Positions 1 through 6,766 of a DNA stretch of 7,512 nt are shown in pieces. The notes under the pieces were generated by a model. The model did not search any database, was not told the origin of the DNA, and saw only the letters and a list, made by a program, of their open reading frames with translations. Both the position numbers and the translations under genes were made by a program. How positions within the stretch are numbered: the first letter of the stretch is position 1; every line of letters starts with the position of its first letter. The DNA lies in NCBI GenBank assembly GCA_017469325.1, contig JAFUGO010000138.1:1-7512 (forward strand), written 5' to 3'. This DNA comes from Mogibacterium sp. (GTDB taxonomy: Bacteria > Bacillota_A > Clostridia > Peptostreptococcales > Anaerovoracaceae).

Positions 1-965
1 AAAAGGACAACGAACTGACCCTTGAGGAGTCCGAAGCAGGTATTTACCAGGCCGGCAGCTATTACGATTACATCAAGTCGACTATAGAAGGATCGCTCAG
101 TAATTTCCTTGCGGATACCGAGTTCCCTTACGATGCATCTGCTGACAATGCCAAGGGCGGCATGCCGGGCGGCGGAGAGCATTTCGACGGCGGCGGGATT
201 CCGGAAGAGGGACCTGATGGAAAGCCTCTTAGGGACGGCCTTCCGTCGGACAAAGGAGACGAAGCTGTAAAGACCGGCGGTCCGGATGCCGGCGATATGA
301 ATGATGCCGGGCAGAAGGACAACATCGCCAGAAGCGAAGCGTCATCGGGGCTCAGCCTGAAGGGCACTTACGAGACTCAGGCAGATTACATAAAAGCACT
401 CAACGCGAACGGCGAGTGGGTCAAGTATGATGAAGAGAAGAATACTGTAAAGATCACGAGTGTCGAGGACTTTGTGAAATCATTCAAGCCGGCAAGCAAG
501 GGGCTTGGAGCCTTTGACCAGATAGACAAGGGGCAGGGAGAGAATGAGCTCTTCGGATACGGTGACGGAGAAGGCGCGCATTTTGATGCGACCATGGCTC
601 CGATACTGAATGAGCTCGGCAACAAGGCTACCGTTGACTACGATACCGATCTGGATAAAGAGGACAGCGTTGGCAACACAGTGGATGTGAGACTGGATAT
701 GTACACTCCGCTCTATTACCTTCTCGAGTCGCAGGGCGGTTTCGGAAAGAGTACGGTCGCGCCGAACTGGAGGATACGCACAGGCATCAACCAGAGCGAC
801 TGCGCACTCACGACTGAGGCGAATCTGGTGCTCGCGCTTAAGAAGTATCCGGATATAAAGGATGTTGACTTCGAGACAGTCTGGGGGCAAGGCCACACGA
901 TGGCAGAGCGTACCGGCGACAGCGACACCAACTTTATTGAGTGGGTCAACGAGTGCCTGGAATAG
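1..965 (+). CDS. Tannase-like (subtype B) alpha/beta-hydrolase, C-terminal part
   Basis: The frame is open from the left edge (first whole codon at base 3) and ends with TAG at 963-965, leaving 320 visible residues; the start lies outside the window. The C-terminal section has the signature of tannase-like serine esterases: NWRIRTGINQSD followed by VWGQGHTMAERTG. By analogy with this family the Asp at visible residue 266 (bases 798-800) and the His at residue 298 (bases 894-896) would be the acid and base of the catalytic triad. The nucleophile Ser in a GxSxG turn should lie upstream and cannot be seen. Visible residues about 51-103 form a low-complexity stretch rich in Gly, Asp and Pro, probably a flexible insertion in the lid region. 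Substrate is unknown: tannin or gallate esters are only one possibility, and other carboxyl esters are equally likely. A signal peptide, if any, is outside the window. The fold call is fairly firm, the exact activity is not. Confidence 0.7.
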   Translation, partial: KDNELTLEESEAGIYQAGSYYDYIKSTIEGSLSNFLADTEFPYDASADNAKGGMPGGGEHFDGGGIPEEGPDGKPLRDGLPSDKGDEAVKTGGPDAGDMNDAGQKDNIARSEASSGLSLKGTYETQADYIKALNANGEWVKYDEEKNTVKITSVEDFVKSFKPASKGLGAFDQIDKGQGENELFGYGDGEGAHFDATMAPILNELGNKATVDYDTDLDKEDSVGNTVDVRLDMYTPLYYLLESQGGFGKSTVAPNWRIRTGINQSDCALTTEANLVLALKKYPDIKDVDFETVWGQGHTMAERTGDSDTNFIEWVNECLE

Positions 966-1026
966 AAATGGAAATCAACAGGCACAAACAACCGTAACAG
1001 AAACAATACAGGAATAAATAGAAAGC

Positions 1027-1083
1027 AAAAGAAAAAGTCACGTGTATATGGCCGGTAAAGCCAAAACACGTGACTTGTTTTTA
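1027..1083. terminator. Bidirectional intrinsic terminator between hydrolase and coaBC
   Basis: Perfect 11-bp inverted repeat AAGTCACGTGT (1035-1045) and ACACGTGACTT (1066-1076), with a possible inner 4-bp stem TGGC/GCCA (1049-1052 and 1060-1063). On the + strand it is followed by GTTTTT (1077-1082). On the minus strand it is followed by TTTCTTTT (bases 1034 down to 1027). It sits between two converging genes and its + strand T-tract overlaps the coaBC stop codon (1081-1083), so it most likely ends both transcripts. Confidence 0.85.
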
Positions 1084-2280
1084 TCTGTTGGCGAGGATCT
1101 CGTCGAGGATGGCGTCCGCGGTTTCGAGCTTGGACATGAGCGGAAGCTGTTTCATGCCGCCTCTGGTCATGATCGTAACGATGTTTGTGTCGCCTGCAAA
1201 GCCGGAACCCTTTGTGCGGAGGCTGTTGGCGCAGATCATGTTGACGTTCTTCTTCACCAGCTTCTGAGCCGCGTTCTGCAGAAGGTTCTGTGTCTCCATC
1301 GCGAATCCGCAGAGGAACTGTCCTTCGCGGCGGTGTTCGCCGAGGTAGCCGAGGATGTCCTGCGTAGGCTCGAGCTCTACGCTGCGGCCGGCTGCCGCGT
1401 CGCTCTTCTTTATCTTTTCGGTCGCGATCTCCTTAGGCCTGTAGTCCGCAACGGCCGCGGCCTTGATGATTATATCCATCTCAGGGGCGCGGGATGTGAC
1501 CGCGTCAAACATATCCTGAGCGCTCAGCACGTCGACAGTCTCAACAAAAGGCTCACGGTCGAGTGCGACTCTGCCGGATACAAGCGTGACATCAGCGCCG
1601 CGTCTTGCTGCCATGCGCGCAAGCGCGTATCCCATCTTGCCGCTCGAGTGATTGGTGATGTAGCGTACAGGATCGATCGCTTCCTGTGTAGGACCCGCAG
1701 TCACGAGGACTTTGAGACCGGCCATGTCTTTTTCTTTCTCGATCGCGTGCTCGACATATGAGATGAGTACATCGGGCTCAGGCATCTTGCCCTTGCCCTC
1801 GACGCCGCAGGCCAGCATCCCCTCTGCCGGTTCGATGATCTCATAGCCGCGGCTACGAAGGATCTCGAGGTTTTCCTGCGTGGCGGGATTCTCAAACATC
1901 GCCGTGTTCATTGCGGGCGAGATCATGACAGGGCAGGTGCAGGCGAGCATCGTTGTCGTGAGCATGTTGTCCGCTATGCCGTGCGCAAGTTTTGCTATGG
2001 TGTTGCCCGTGGCAGGTGCGATGAGCACGAGGTCTGCCGACTGCCCGAGGGTTATGTGTTCTGTCGGAGTCTCGTTGGCCGGATCGAAAACATCTGTGAC
2101 CACCTTGTTTCCGCTCATGGTCTCGAAGGTGAGAGGTGTCACAAACTTGGTGGCGCCTTCCGTCATGATGACGTGGACGTCATAACCTTTCTTTTTCAGT
2201 CCGCTTGCGACATACACTGTTTTGTATGCGGAGATGCCGCCGCTGACTCCGAGTATCACTCTCTTTTTATCTGTGCCCAT
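1081..2280 (-). CDS. coaBC: Bifunctional phosphopantothenoylcysteine decarboxylase / phosphopantothenate-cysteine ligase
   Basis: 399 residues, the usual length for fused CoaBC (Dfp). It performs two consecutive steps of coenzyme A synthesis in the cytoplasm: joining 4'-phosphopantothenate to cysteine (CoaB, C-terminal half, nucleotide-dependent) and FMN-dependent decarboxylation to 4'-phosphopantetheine (CoaC, N-terminal half). In the CoaC half one sees GVSGGISAYK (11-20), His75 in TEHITL, the PAMNTAM motif (122-128, Asn125) and Cys158 in GMLACGVEGKGKMPEP. In the CoaB half one sees VTAGPTQEAIDPVR (193-206), ITNHSSGKMG (208-217, Asn210), AAAVADYRP (274-282) and the KIKK segment with Lys289. 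These residue numbers coincide with the catalytic positions I recall for E. coli Dfp, so both halves look active. Start ATG at 2280 is preceded by AAGGAG five bases upstream. It is divergent from pta and convergent with the tannase-like gene. Confidence 0.97.
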   Translation of the reverse strand: MGTDKKRVILGVSGGISAYKTVYVASGLKKKGYDVHVIMTEGATKFVTPLTFETMSGNKVVTDVFDPANETPTEHITLGQSADLVLIAPATGNTIAKLAHGIADNMLTTTMLACTCPVMISPAMNTAMFENPATQENLEILRSRGYEIIEPAEGMLACGVEGKGKMPEPDVLISYVEHAIEKEKDMAGLKVLVTAGPTQEAIDPVRYITNHSSGKMGYALARMAARRGADVTLVSGRVALDREPFVETVDVLSAQDMFDAVTSRAPEMDIIIKAAAVADYRPKEIATEKIKKSDAAAGRSVELEPTQDILGYLGEHRREGQFLCGFAMETQNLLQNAAQKLVKKNVNMICANSLRTKGSGFAGDTNIVTIMTRGGMKQLPLMSKLETADAILDEILANR

Positions 2281-2310
2281 TTCAGCTCCTTGTCTCTATG
2301 TCCGCGTTCA

Positions 2311-2360
2311 GCCGCCTCTTTTTTATGCGGCAGGGCAGGCGTCCGGAAAAGCCGTCTGCC
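2311..2360 (-). other. Tandem hairpins in the probable coaBC leader
   Basis: Two inverted repeats lie side by side upstream of coaBC. One pairs GGCAGGCG (2334-2341) with CGTCTGCC (2353-2360), 7 of 8 positions as Watson-Crick pairs; the eighth is A-C in the coaBC mRNA. The other pairs GCCGC (2311-2315) with GCGGC (2327-2331) across an A-rich (in the mRNA) 11-base loop. Neither is followed by a T-tract in the coaBC direction. If the promoter proposed at 2382-2411 is right, both fall in a leader of about 95 bases. A regulatory role is only a possibility. Confidence 0.35.
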
Positions 2361-2381
2361 GTATTACTGTTTTGCACAAAA

Positions 2382-2411
2382 AGTATACTTCACGGCGACA
2401 CGGATTAGCAA
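2382..2411 (-). promoter_or_regulatory. Probable coaBC promoter
   Basis: Reading the minus strand, a -35-like TTGCTA (bases 2411-2406) is separated by 18 bases from a -10-like TATACT (bases 2387-2382). This predicts a start of transcription near 2375. The -10 lies within the perfect palindrome AAGTATACTT (2381-2390). No better match was seen upstream of coaBC. Confidence 0.45.
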
Positions 2412-2424
2412 GTTATGATACAAT
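2395..2424 (+). promoter_or_regulatory. Probable pta promoter with extended -10
   Basis: An extended -10 element TGATACAAT (TG at 2416-2417, hexamer TACAAT at 2419-2424) is preceded after 18 bases by a weak -35, GCGACA (2395-2400). Transcription would begin near 2431, giving a leader of about 42 bases before the pta ATG. It partly overlaps the -35 proposed for coaBC on the other strand, so the two promoters may compete for polymerase. Confidence 0.5.
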
Positions 2425-2462
2425 CATACAGGTAGGAAAAATACAACCCAATTGCTGATAAT

Positions 2463-2466
2463 GGAG
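2463..2466 (+). promoter_or_regulatory. Ribosome binding site that sets the pta start
   Basis: GGAG at 2463-2466 stands six bases before ATG 2473. The in-frame alternatives TTG 2452 and ATG 2461 have no comparable site upstream, and ATG 2461 overlaps this one. The protein beginning at 2473 (MFDKLIEKVK) also matches the usual N-terminus of Pta. Confidence 0.8.
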
Positions 2467-2472
2467 AATATT

Positions 2473-3483
2473 ATGTTTGACAAACTTATCGAAAAAGTAA
2501 AAGCAGAACCTAAAACTATCGTGTTCACAGAGGGACCTGACGCACGTATCCAGGAAGCAGCTGCAAGACTGCTCGCAGAGGGACTCATGAACGTAGTGCT
2601 CGTAGGCAATGAAGACGAAGTTAGAGCGGCAGCGGCTGAGAAGGGCTTTGACATCAGCAAGGCTGAGATCATCGATCCTGAGAAGTACGAGGGCATGGAT
2701 GAAATGGTCGCAAAGATGGTCGAGCTCAGAAAGGGCAAAATGACTGAAGAAGAATGCGCCGCAGCTCTTAAGAAGGGCAACTACTTCGGAACAATGCTGG
2801 TAAAGATGGGCAAGGCTGACTGCCTCCTCGGCGGAGCTACATACTCGACAGCTGACACCATCCGTCCTGCACTGCAGCTCGTAAAGACAAAACCGGGCGC
2901 TCACCTCGTAAGCTCCTGCTTCATCCTCAACCGCGAGGGCGGAGACGAGAACCTCAGAACCATCGCCATGGGTGACTGCGCTGTAAACCTCTCGTATGAG
3001 GACAGCAAAGACAAAGAAGGCAACGTTACATTCACAGGCGCACAGAAGCTTGCTGAGGTAGCAGTAGAGATCGAGAAGTGCGCGAGGACTTTCGGCATCG
3101 ATCCTAAGGTTGCGATGCTCAGCTTCTCCACAAAGGGATCCGGCAAGGGCGGCACGGTTGCTCTCTCCGCTGAGGCAACAAAGATCGCCAAGGATCTCAA
3201 CCCGAATATGGCCATCGACGGTGAGATGCAGTTCGACGCTGCTGTATCGCCTACAGTAGGCCAGCTGAAGTTCCCTGGATCGCCGGTAGCAGGATATGCG
3301 AACACATTCGTATTCCCTATCATCGAGGCAGGCAACATCGGATACAAGATCGCACAGAGACTCGGCGGCTATGCTGCTTACGGACCTATCCTGCTCGGAC
3401 TCAATGCGCCGATCAACGACCTCTCGAGAGGCTGCGACGCAGAAGAAGTTTACAGGATGTCGATCATCACAGCAGCTCTGTAA
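2473..3483 (+). CDS. pta: Phosphate acetyltransferase
   Basis: 336 residues, the length of the short single-domain Pta without the N-terminal DRTGG/P-loop region of enterobacterial Pta. It reversibly converts acetyl-CoA plus phosphate to acetyl phosphate plus CoA, the step that precedes ATP formation by acetate kinase in acetate-producing anaerobes. Visible family motifs are GGATYSTADTIRPALQ (120-135, with Arg131), MLSFSTKGSGKGG (215-227), DGEMQFDAA (249-257), ANTFVFPIIEAGNIGYKIAQRLGG (276 on) and GPILLGLNAPINDLSRGC (304-321). Ser318-Arg319 and Asp316 lie in the last motif, which carries active-site Ser and Arg residues in the archaeal enzyme. Phosphate butyryltransferase is related, but these motifs fit Pta better. 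No acetate kinase gene lies next to it. By eye, codon use is more biased (GCA, GTA and AAG/GAG repeated) than in its neighbours, as expected for a highly expressed gene. The start was chosen from its ribosome binding site at 2463-2466. Confidence 0.96.
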   Translation: MFDKLIEKVKAEPKTIVFTEGPDARIQEAAARLLAEGLMNVVLVGNEDEVRAAAAEKGFDISKAEIIDPEKYEGMDEMVAKMVELRKGKMTEEECAAALKKGNYFGTMLVKMGKADCLLGGATYSTADTIRPALQLVKTKPGAHLVSSCFILNREGGDENLRTIAMGDCAVNLSYEDSKDKEGNVTFTGAQKLAEVAVEIEKCARTFGIDPKVAMLSFSTKGSGKGGTVALSAEATKIAKDLNPNMAIDGEMQFDAAVSPTVGQLKFPGSPVAGYANTFVFPIIEAGNIGYKIAQRLGGYAAYGPILLGLNAPINDLSRGCDAEEVYRMSIITAAL

Positions 3484-3497
3484 GAACTGCCGGACGC

Positions 3498-3515
3498 GCG
3501 GGGCGTACACCTCGC
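3498..3515 (+). other. Small hairpin after pta
   Basis: GCGGGG (3498-3503) can pair with CCTCGC (3510-3515), using one G-U pair, across the loop CGTACA. It starts 14 bases after the pta stop. What follows is AAACTGAAAAC, not a T-tract, so it is not an ordinary intrinsic terminator. It might protect the mRNA 3' end, but could be chance in GC-rich sequence. Confidence 0.25.
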
Positions 3516-3536
3516 AAACTGAAAACTACAGAATGT

Positions 3537-3580
3537 TACAGCCGGAACGAAGCCCTTTTAAGGGAACAGCTCCGGCTGTA
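3537..3580 (+). other. Compound hairpin just before the PLP-enzyme ribosome binding site
   Basis: Perfect 10-bp outer stem TACAGCCGGA (3537-3546) with TCCGGCTGTA (3571-3580), a 6-by-6 internal loop (ACGAAG and AACAGC), and a 5-bp inner stem CCCTT (3553-3557) with AAGGG (3560-3564). The following bases are TTACGGGGAG, so there is no T-tract, and the ribosome binding site begins only five bases after the stem. It is more likely a leader structure, a processing site or a stabiliser than a terminator. That it forms is well supported by complementarity; its role is unknown. Confidence 0.6.
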
Positions 3581-3596
3581 TTACGGGGAGAAAAGA

Positions 3597-4754
3597 ATGC
3601 TTGAATATTTGGATCGCAGGGGCACGGACTGTTTCAAATGGGACGGCCAGACCGCGAACTTCGGCGAAGAAGGACTGCTGGCGCTCTGGGTCGCGGATAT
3701 GGACTTCAGGGTCGACAGCCACATAACGGATGCGCTCAGAAAATACATCGACGAGGGAGTGCCGGGCTATTACAAAGTGCCTGACAGCTATTATGACGCT
3801 TTCATCGGATGGGAGCGTACCGAGCACGGGCTCGATGTGGACAGGGAGTGGATCAGGTTCTCACCGGGAGTGGTGACAGGATTCCACATGGCGCTTCAGG
3901 CGGTGACGGAGCCGGGGGACGCTGTGATCATAACCACCCCGGTCTACTATCCGTTCATGCACGCGATAAAGGCTAATGGCAGGAAGATGGTCATGAGCGA
4001 ACTGGTCTGCGGAGCCGGCGGCCGCTACGTAATCGATTTTGATGACTTCGGGCGCAAGGTGAAGGAAGAGAACGTGAAGGCGTTCATCCTCTGCTCGCCG
4101 CACAACCCTGTCAGCAGGGTATGGGAGAAGGATGAGCTCGAACGCATGCTTGAGATATGCAGGGAGAACGGCGTGACCGTCATATCCGACGAGATCCACC
4201 ACGACCTCGTGTTCGGAGGCTGCCGCCACATCCCGACTTTAAGCATCGCGGAGCCGGATGACAAGATCATCATGCTGACTGCGGCGTCGAAGACCTTCAA
4301 TATCGCGGGACTGCAGAACTCTTTCGTCGTCATAAAGGATCCGGATCTGCGGGCGGCATGGAATAAAGTCGCAGGCGGAGTCAATATAGGCGGAGGCAAC
4401 GCGATGGGATATATCGCCTGCGAGGCGGCGTACCGCTTCGGAAAGCCGTGGCTCGAAGAGGTCAGAGAAGCCGTGATCGGAAACTACAATTTCATGAAGG
4501 AAGAACTCCTTAAAGCGATGCCTGATCTTAAGATCCCGCCTCTCGAGGGGACCTACCTCGCGTGGGTCGACTTCGGAGCATATCTGAAGCCTGAAGAGAT
4601 CAAGCCTTTCATCCAGGATAAGTGCGGGCTGGCTGTGGACTTCGGCAGCTGGTTCGGCGGCAGCGGGAGCGGAAGCTGCATAAGGGTGAACCTCGCGACT
4701 TCGCGTGAGAACATCGTGGAGATGGTAAGGCGCATACTGAGCAACCGGGAATAG
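3597..4754 (+). CDS. patB: MalY/PatB-family PLP-dependent C-S lyase / aminotransferase
   Basis: 385 residues, usual length for the MalY/PatB group of fold-type I PLP enzymes. These cleave C-S bonds of cystathionine or cysteine conjugates, giving pyruvate, ammonia and a thiol, and some transaminate. Visible motifs: WVADMDFR (31-38), TPVYYPF (114-120), CSPHNPVSRVW (166-176, Asn170), ISDEIHHDLVF (196-206, Asp198 expected to contact the pyridine nitrogen), AASKTFNIAGLQ (229-240, Lys232 as the PLP Schiff-base lysine) and CIRVNLA (361-367, Arg363 as the substrate carboxylate anchor). The usual Gly in HNPxGRVW is Ser173 here, probably tolerated. Start ATG is preceded by GGGGAG (3585-3590) with a six-base spacer. 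It lies 113 bases after pta in the same direction with no intrinsic terminator between them, so co-transcription is possible. Its in vivo substrate cannot be read from sequence; cystathionine beta-lyase is the commonest assignment. Confidence 0.88.
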   Translation: MLEYLDRRGTDCFKWDGQTANFGEEGLLALWVADMDFRVDSHITDALRKYIDEGVPGYYKVPDSYYDAFIGWERTEHGLDVDREWIRFSPGVVTGFHMALQAVTEPGDAVIITTPVYYPFMHAIKANGRKMVMSELVCGAGGRYVIDFDDFGRKVKEENVKAFILCSPHNPVSRVWEKDELERMLEICRENGVTVISDEIHHDLVFGGCRHIPTLSIAEPDDKIIMLTAASKTFNIAGLQNSFVVIKDPDLRAAWNKVAGGVNIGGGNAMGYIACEAAYRFGKPWLEEVREAVIGNYNFMKEELLKAMPDLKIPPLEGTYLAWVDFGAYLKPEEIKPFIQDKCGLAVDFGSWFGGSGSGSCIRVNLATSRENIVEMVRRILSNRE

Positions 4755-4815
4755 ACGAACGGTCTTCCCGGCCGGCGGACGATCGCCATGGAACTATATA
4801 AAAATTGAAGAAATG

Positions 4816-4862
4816 AAAAAAAGCGCCCTGACCGGTGATCCGGAAAGGGCGCTTTTTGTTTT
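4816..4862. terminator. Bidirectional intrinsic terminator between PLP enzyme and acyl-CoA ligase
   Basis: A 12-bp perfect stem pairs bases 4818-4829 with 4846-4857 (core GCGCCCT with AGGGCGC), with an inner CCGG/CCGG stem (4832-4835 and 4840-4843) closing a TGAT loop. The + strand continues TTTTTGTTTT, while the minus strand reads out into a run of seven T (4822 to 4816). It sits between converging genes and should stop transcription from both sides. Confidence 0.9.
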
Positions 4863-4887
4863 GAAATATGTTTGAAATGCCGCTTGC

Positions 4888-6729
4888 TTATGCGCGCTTG
4901 TTGTCTTCTACGAAGCGCCTTATCTTAAGAGTGGTCGTCTTGTCGAATTCGCGTTCACGGACTATGACGTGAGCGATCCTCTTGAATCTCGGCATATCGT
5001 CGTTGATCTTGTCGACCTTGGCTTCGATGAGAGCTTCTGCCTGCTCAGGCGTGTAGTCCGCGCCGAGTTCGTTCTCCAGAGCTTCCTTGTTTAGCCTTAC
5101 AGTCGCGTGGATGCCGTTGAACTGTGAGCTTGGATCGAGCTCGCCGCCCCAGACCATGCACTCATCAACGATTGGGAGCGCAAGCAGGTAGCCTTCGAGC
5201 TCTTCAGGGAAGACGTTCTTGCCGTTGCTTGCAATGATGACGTTCTTCTTGCGGCCCGTGATGAAGACATAATTGTCGCGGTCGAGGTAGCCGACGTCGC
5301 CGGTGTGGAACCAGCCCTCTTCATCGATGACTGCCGCCGTGTTCTCAGGGTCCTTGTAGTAGCCCATCATGACCTGCGGCCCGCGGAAGCATATCTCACC
5401 GATGCCGTTGCTGTCCGGATCGAGGATCTTGCACTCGGTAAACGGCATAAGGTGACCGGCTGAGGAGTTCTTCATGTATTTGCGCTTTGCCGGGTTCAGC
5501 GCGACGATAGGCGCGCACTCCGAGAGGCCGTAGCCCTGGATGGCGTTGAAGCCTATGTTGCAGAATGAGTCGAGTATCGCGCCGTCGATAGGAGCTCCGC
5601 CCGAGATGAGCGTGTGGAGTCTTCCGCCGAAAACAGCCTCGATGTCCTTTGTGACCTTTTTAGGCAGCTTCACCTTGAAACGGCTCGCCTCGCGGTCCAT
5701 TATCTCAAATGCGCGTAGCTGCTTCGGACTCAGCTTGTCTGCGACTGAGCGCTTGATCTTGGTGTAGAAGTTCTCGATTATCGCAGGAACGGCCAGCATG
5801 ATAGTCGGCTTTACTTCCTGGATGTCCTTTCTGATGTATTTGAGTCCGCGGCTGAACGCGACGGTCGCCCCGCTGTATACGCAGCTGAGGAAGGTCGCGG
5901 TGCACTCGTAGCAGTGGTGCATCGGCAGGACCGAGAAGCAGATGTCTTTCGGACGGGCTTCGAACATCGACTGCACGAGCATCGTGTCGAGCATGAGGTT
6001 TCTGTGCGAGAGCATGACGCCCTTCGAAACTCCCGTGGTACCCGATGTGAAGATGATCGAGGCGAGGTCCGTGTTGACCACCTGCGCGTCGATGTAGCGG
6101 CGGTCTCCGCTCCAGATCCTATGGCGGCCCTCTTCGCGTATCCTCTTCCAGGAGATGAGTCCTGCTTCGGTGTCTTCGTCTTCGTCCATGTCGGCATTGA
6201 TGATGTAGCGAAGCATCGTGTCGCCGCTTGCCATTATGTTCTTGAACTTCTCGTAGTATTTGTTGTTGATGGTGATGACGGCTTCGACCTCACCCTTGAT
6301 GGTGAGCTGCTTGAGCTCGCTCTCGTTGAGCTCTCTGTCGAGCGGAACGACAACGCCGACGCCTCCGACTATCGCGAGGTAGGATTCTCCCCACTCAGAG
6401 GAGTTGCGTCCGATCAGACCGATGTGTCTGTCCTCAAGTCCGAGGTCCAGAAGAGCCGTGCCGAGCGCGTTTACATCTTCGCGCGCCTGCCTGAAGCTGA
6501 TCTCTTTGAACGGCTTGTTGGCGTCGTACTTCTGCATGAAGAGCGGGAGCTCCGGATGCTCGTCGGCGCTGTAGTTGAGCATGTCCTTGAGGTCTGTCAC
6601 GACATGTTTTTCTTTGAAGAGGTAGCGCTTGTCTTTCGACTTTTTCAGCTCATCGAGCATCTGGCCGATGACCTCGCGCTCGCGCTTCTTGATATTTCTG
6701 TATTCTGTATCCGTGTATCTTCTGCTCAT
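4888..6729 (-). CDS. AMP-forming long-chain acyl-CoA synthetase (fatty acid-CoA ligase)
   Basis: 613 residues, typical for bacterial long-chain acyl-CoA synthetases of the adenylate-forming (ANL) superfamily. The enzyme activates a carboxylic acid with ATP to an acyl-adenylate and transfers it to CoA. Motifs in order: IIFTSGTTGVSKGV (225-238, phosphate-binding loop), GYGLSECAP (399-407), GWFHTGDVG (472-480, Asp478 for ribose binding), TGRKKNVIIASNGKNVFPEELE (491 on, hinge region) and DKTTTLKIRR (596-605, Lys602 as the conserved adenylation lysine). All key residues appear present. The N-terminal 35 or so residues are highly charged and probably helical. Chain-length preference cannot be deduced, and activation of other acids is possible. 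The chosen ATG at 6729 fits the family N-terminus, but has only an A-rich AAAAAAGA upstream instead of a clear GGAGG-type site, which suggests weak or regulated translation. It ends 31 bases before the shared terminator and diverges from hypB. Confidence 0.92.
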   Translation of the reverse strand: MSRRYTDTEYRNIKKREREVIGQMLDELKKSKDKRYLFKEKHVVTDLKDMLNYSADEHPELPLFMQKYDANKPFKEISFRQAREDVNALGTALLDLGLEDRHIGLIGRNSSEWGESYLAIVGGVGVVVPLDRELNESELKQLTIKGEVEAVITINNKYYEKFKNIMASGDTMLRYIINADMDEDEDTEAGLISWKRIREEGRHRIWSGDRRYIDAQVVNTDLASIIFTSGTTGVSKGVMLSHRNLMLDTMLVQSMFEARPKDICFSVLPMHHCYECTATFLSCVYSGATVAFSRGLKYIRKDIQEVKPTIMLAVPAIIENFYTKIKRSVADKLSPKQLRAFEIMDREASRFKVKLPKKVTKDIEAVFGGRLHTLISGGAPIDGAILDSFCNIGFNAIQGYGLSECAPIVALNPAKRKYMKNSSAGHLMPFTECKILDPDSNGIGEICFRGPQVMMGYYKDPENTAAVIDEEGWFHTGDVGYLDRDNYVFITGRKKNVIIASNGKNVFPEELEGYLLALPIVDECMVWGGELDPSSQFNGIHATVRLNKEALENELGADYTPEQAEALIEAKVDKINDDMPRFKRIAHVIVREREFDKTTTLKIRRFVEDNKRA

Positions 6730-6737
6730 TGTCTTTT

Positions 6738-6766
6738 TTGCACAATCTATAGTATTGTTCTATAAT
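6738..6766 (+). promoter_or_regulatory. Probable hypB promoter
   Basis: A perfect -10 TATAAT (6761-6766) follows a partial -35 TTGCAC (6738-6743) after exactly 17 bases. Predicted transcription start is near 6773, leaving a leader of about 143 bases before hypB. The same -10 bases read on the other strand give the acyl-CoA ligase -10. The weak -35 suggests an activator may be needed. Confidence 0.5.

Noticed and set aside
1042..1761. Open frame of 239 codons on the + strand opposite coaBC
   Set aside because: It starts inside the terminator hairpin, overlaps conserved coaBC motifs on the other strand, and shows no domain signature.
2452..2472. Upstream TTG (2452) or ATG (2461) as the pta start
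   Set aside because: Neither has a ribosome binding site. The GGAG at 2463-2466 is correctly spaced for ATG 2473, which also gives the usual Pta N-terminus.
2413..3510. Long open frame (365 codons) on the minus strand opposite pta
   Set aside because: It is antisense to a clearly recognised enzyme, has no recognisable motif, has an unusual Cys/Ser/Leu-rich composition, and arises from the strong codon bias of pta.
3537..3580. Compound hairpin as an intrinsic terminator for pta
   Set aside because: The stem is strong, but it is followed by TTACGGGGAG rather than a run of T on the + strand, and the minus strand side has no T-tract either.
4755..4817. Extra gene or RNA between the PLP enzyme and the terminator
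   Set aside because: Only 63 bases, no credible reading frame and no structure beyond a short CCGGCCGG palindrome.
5914..6765. Open frame of 283 codons on the + strand opposite the acyl-CoA ligase
   Set aside because: It has a Val/Asp/Leu-rich composition typical of antisense frames in GC-rich genes, with no motif and no suitable ribosome binding site.
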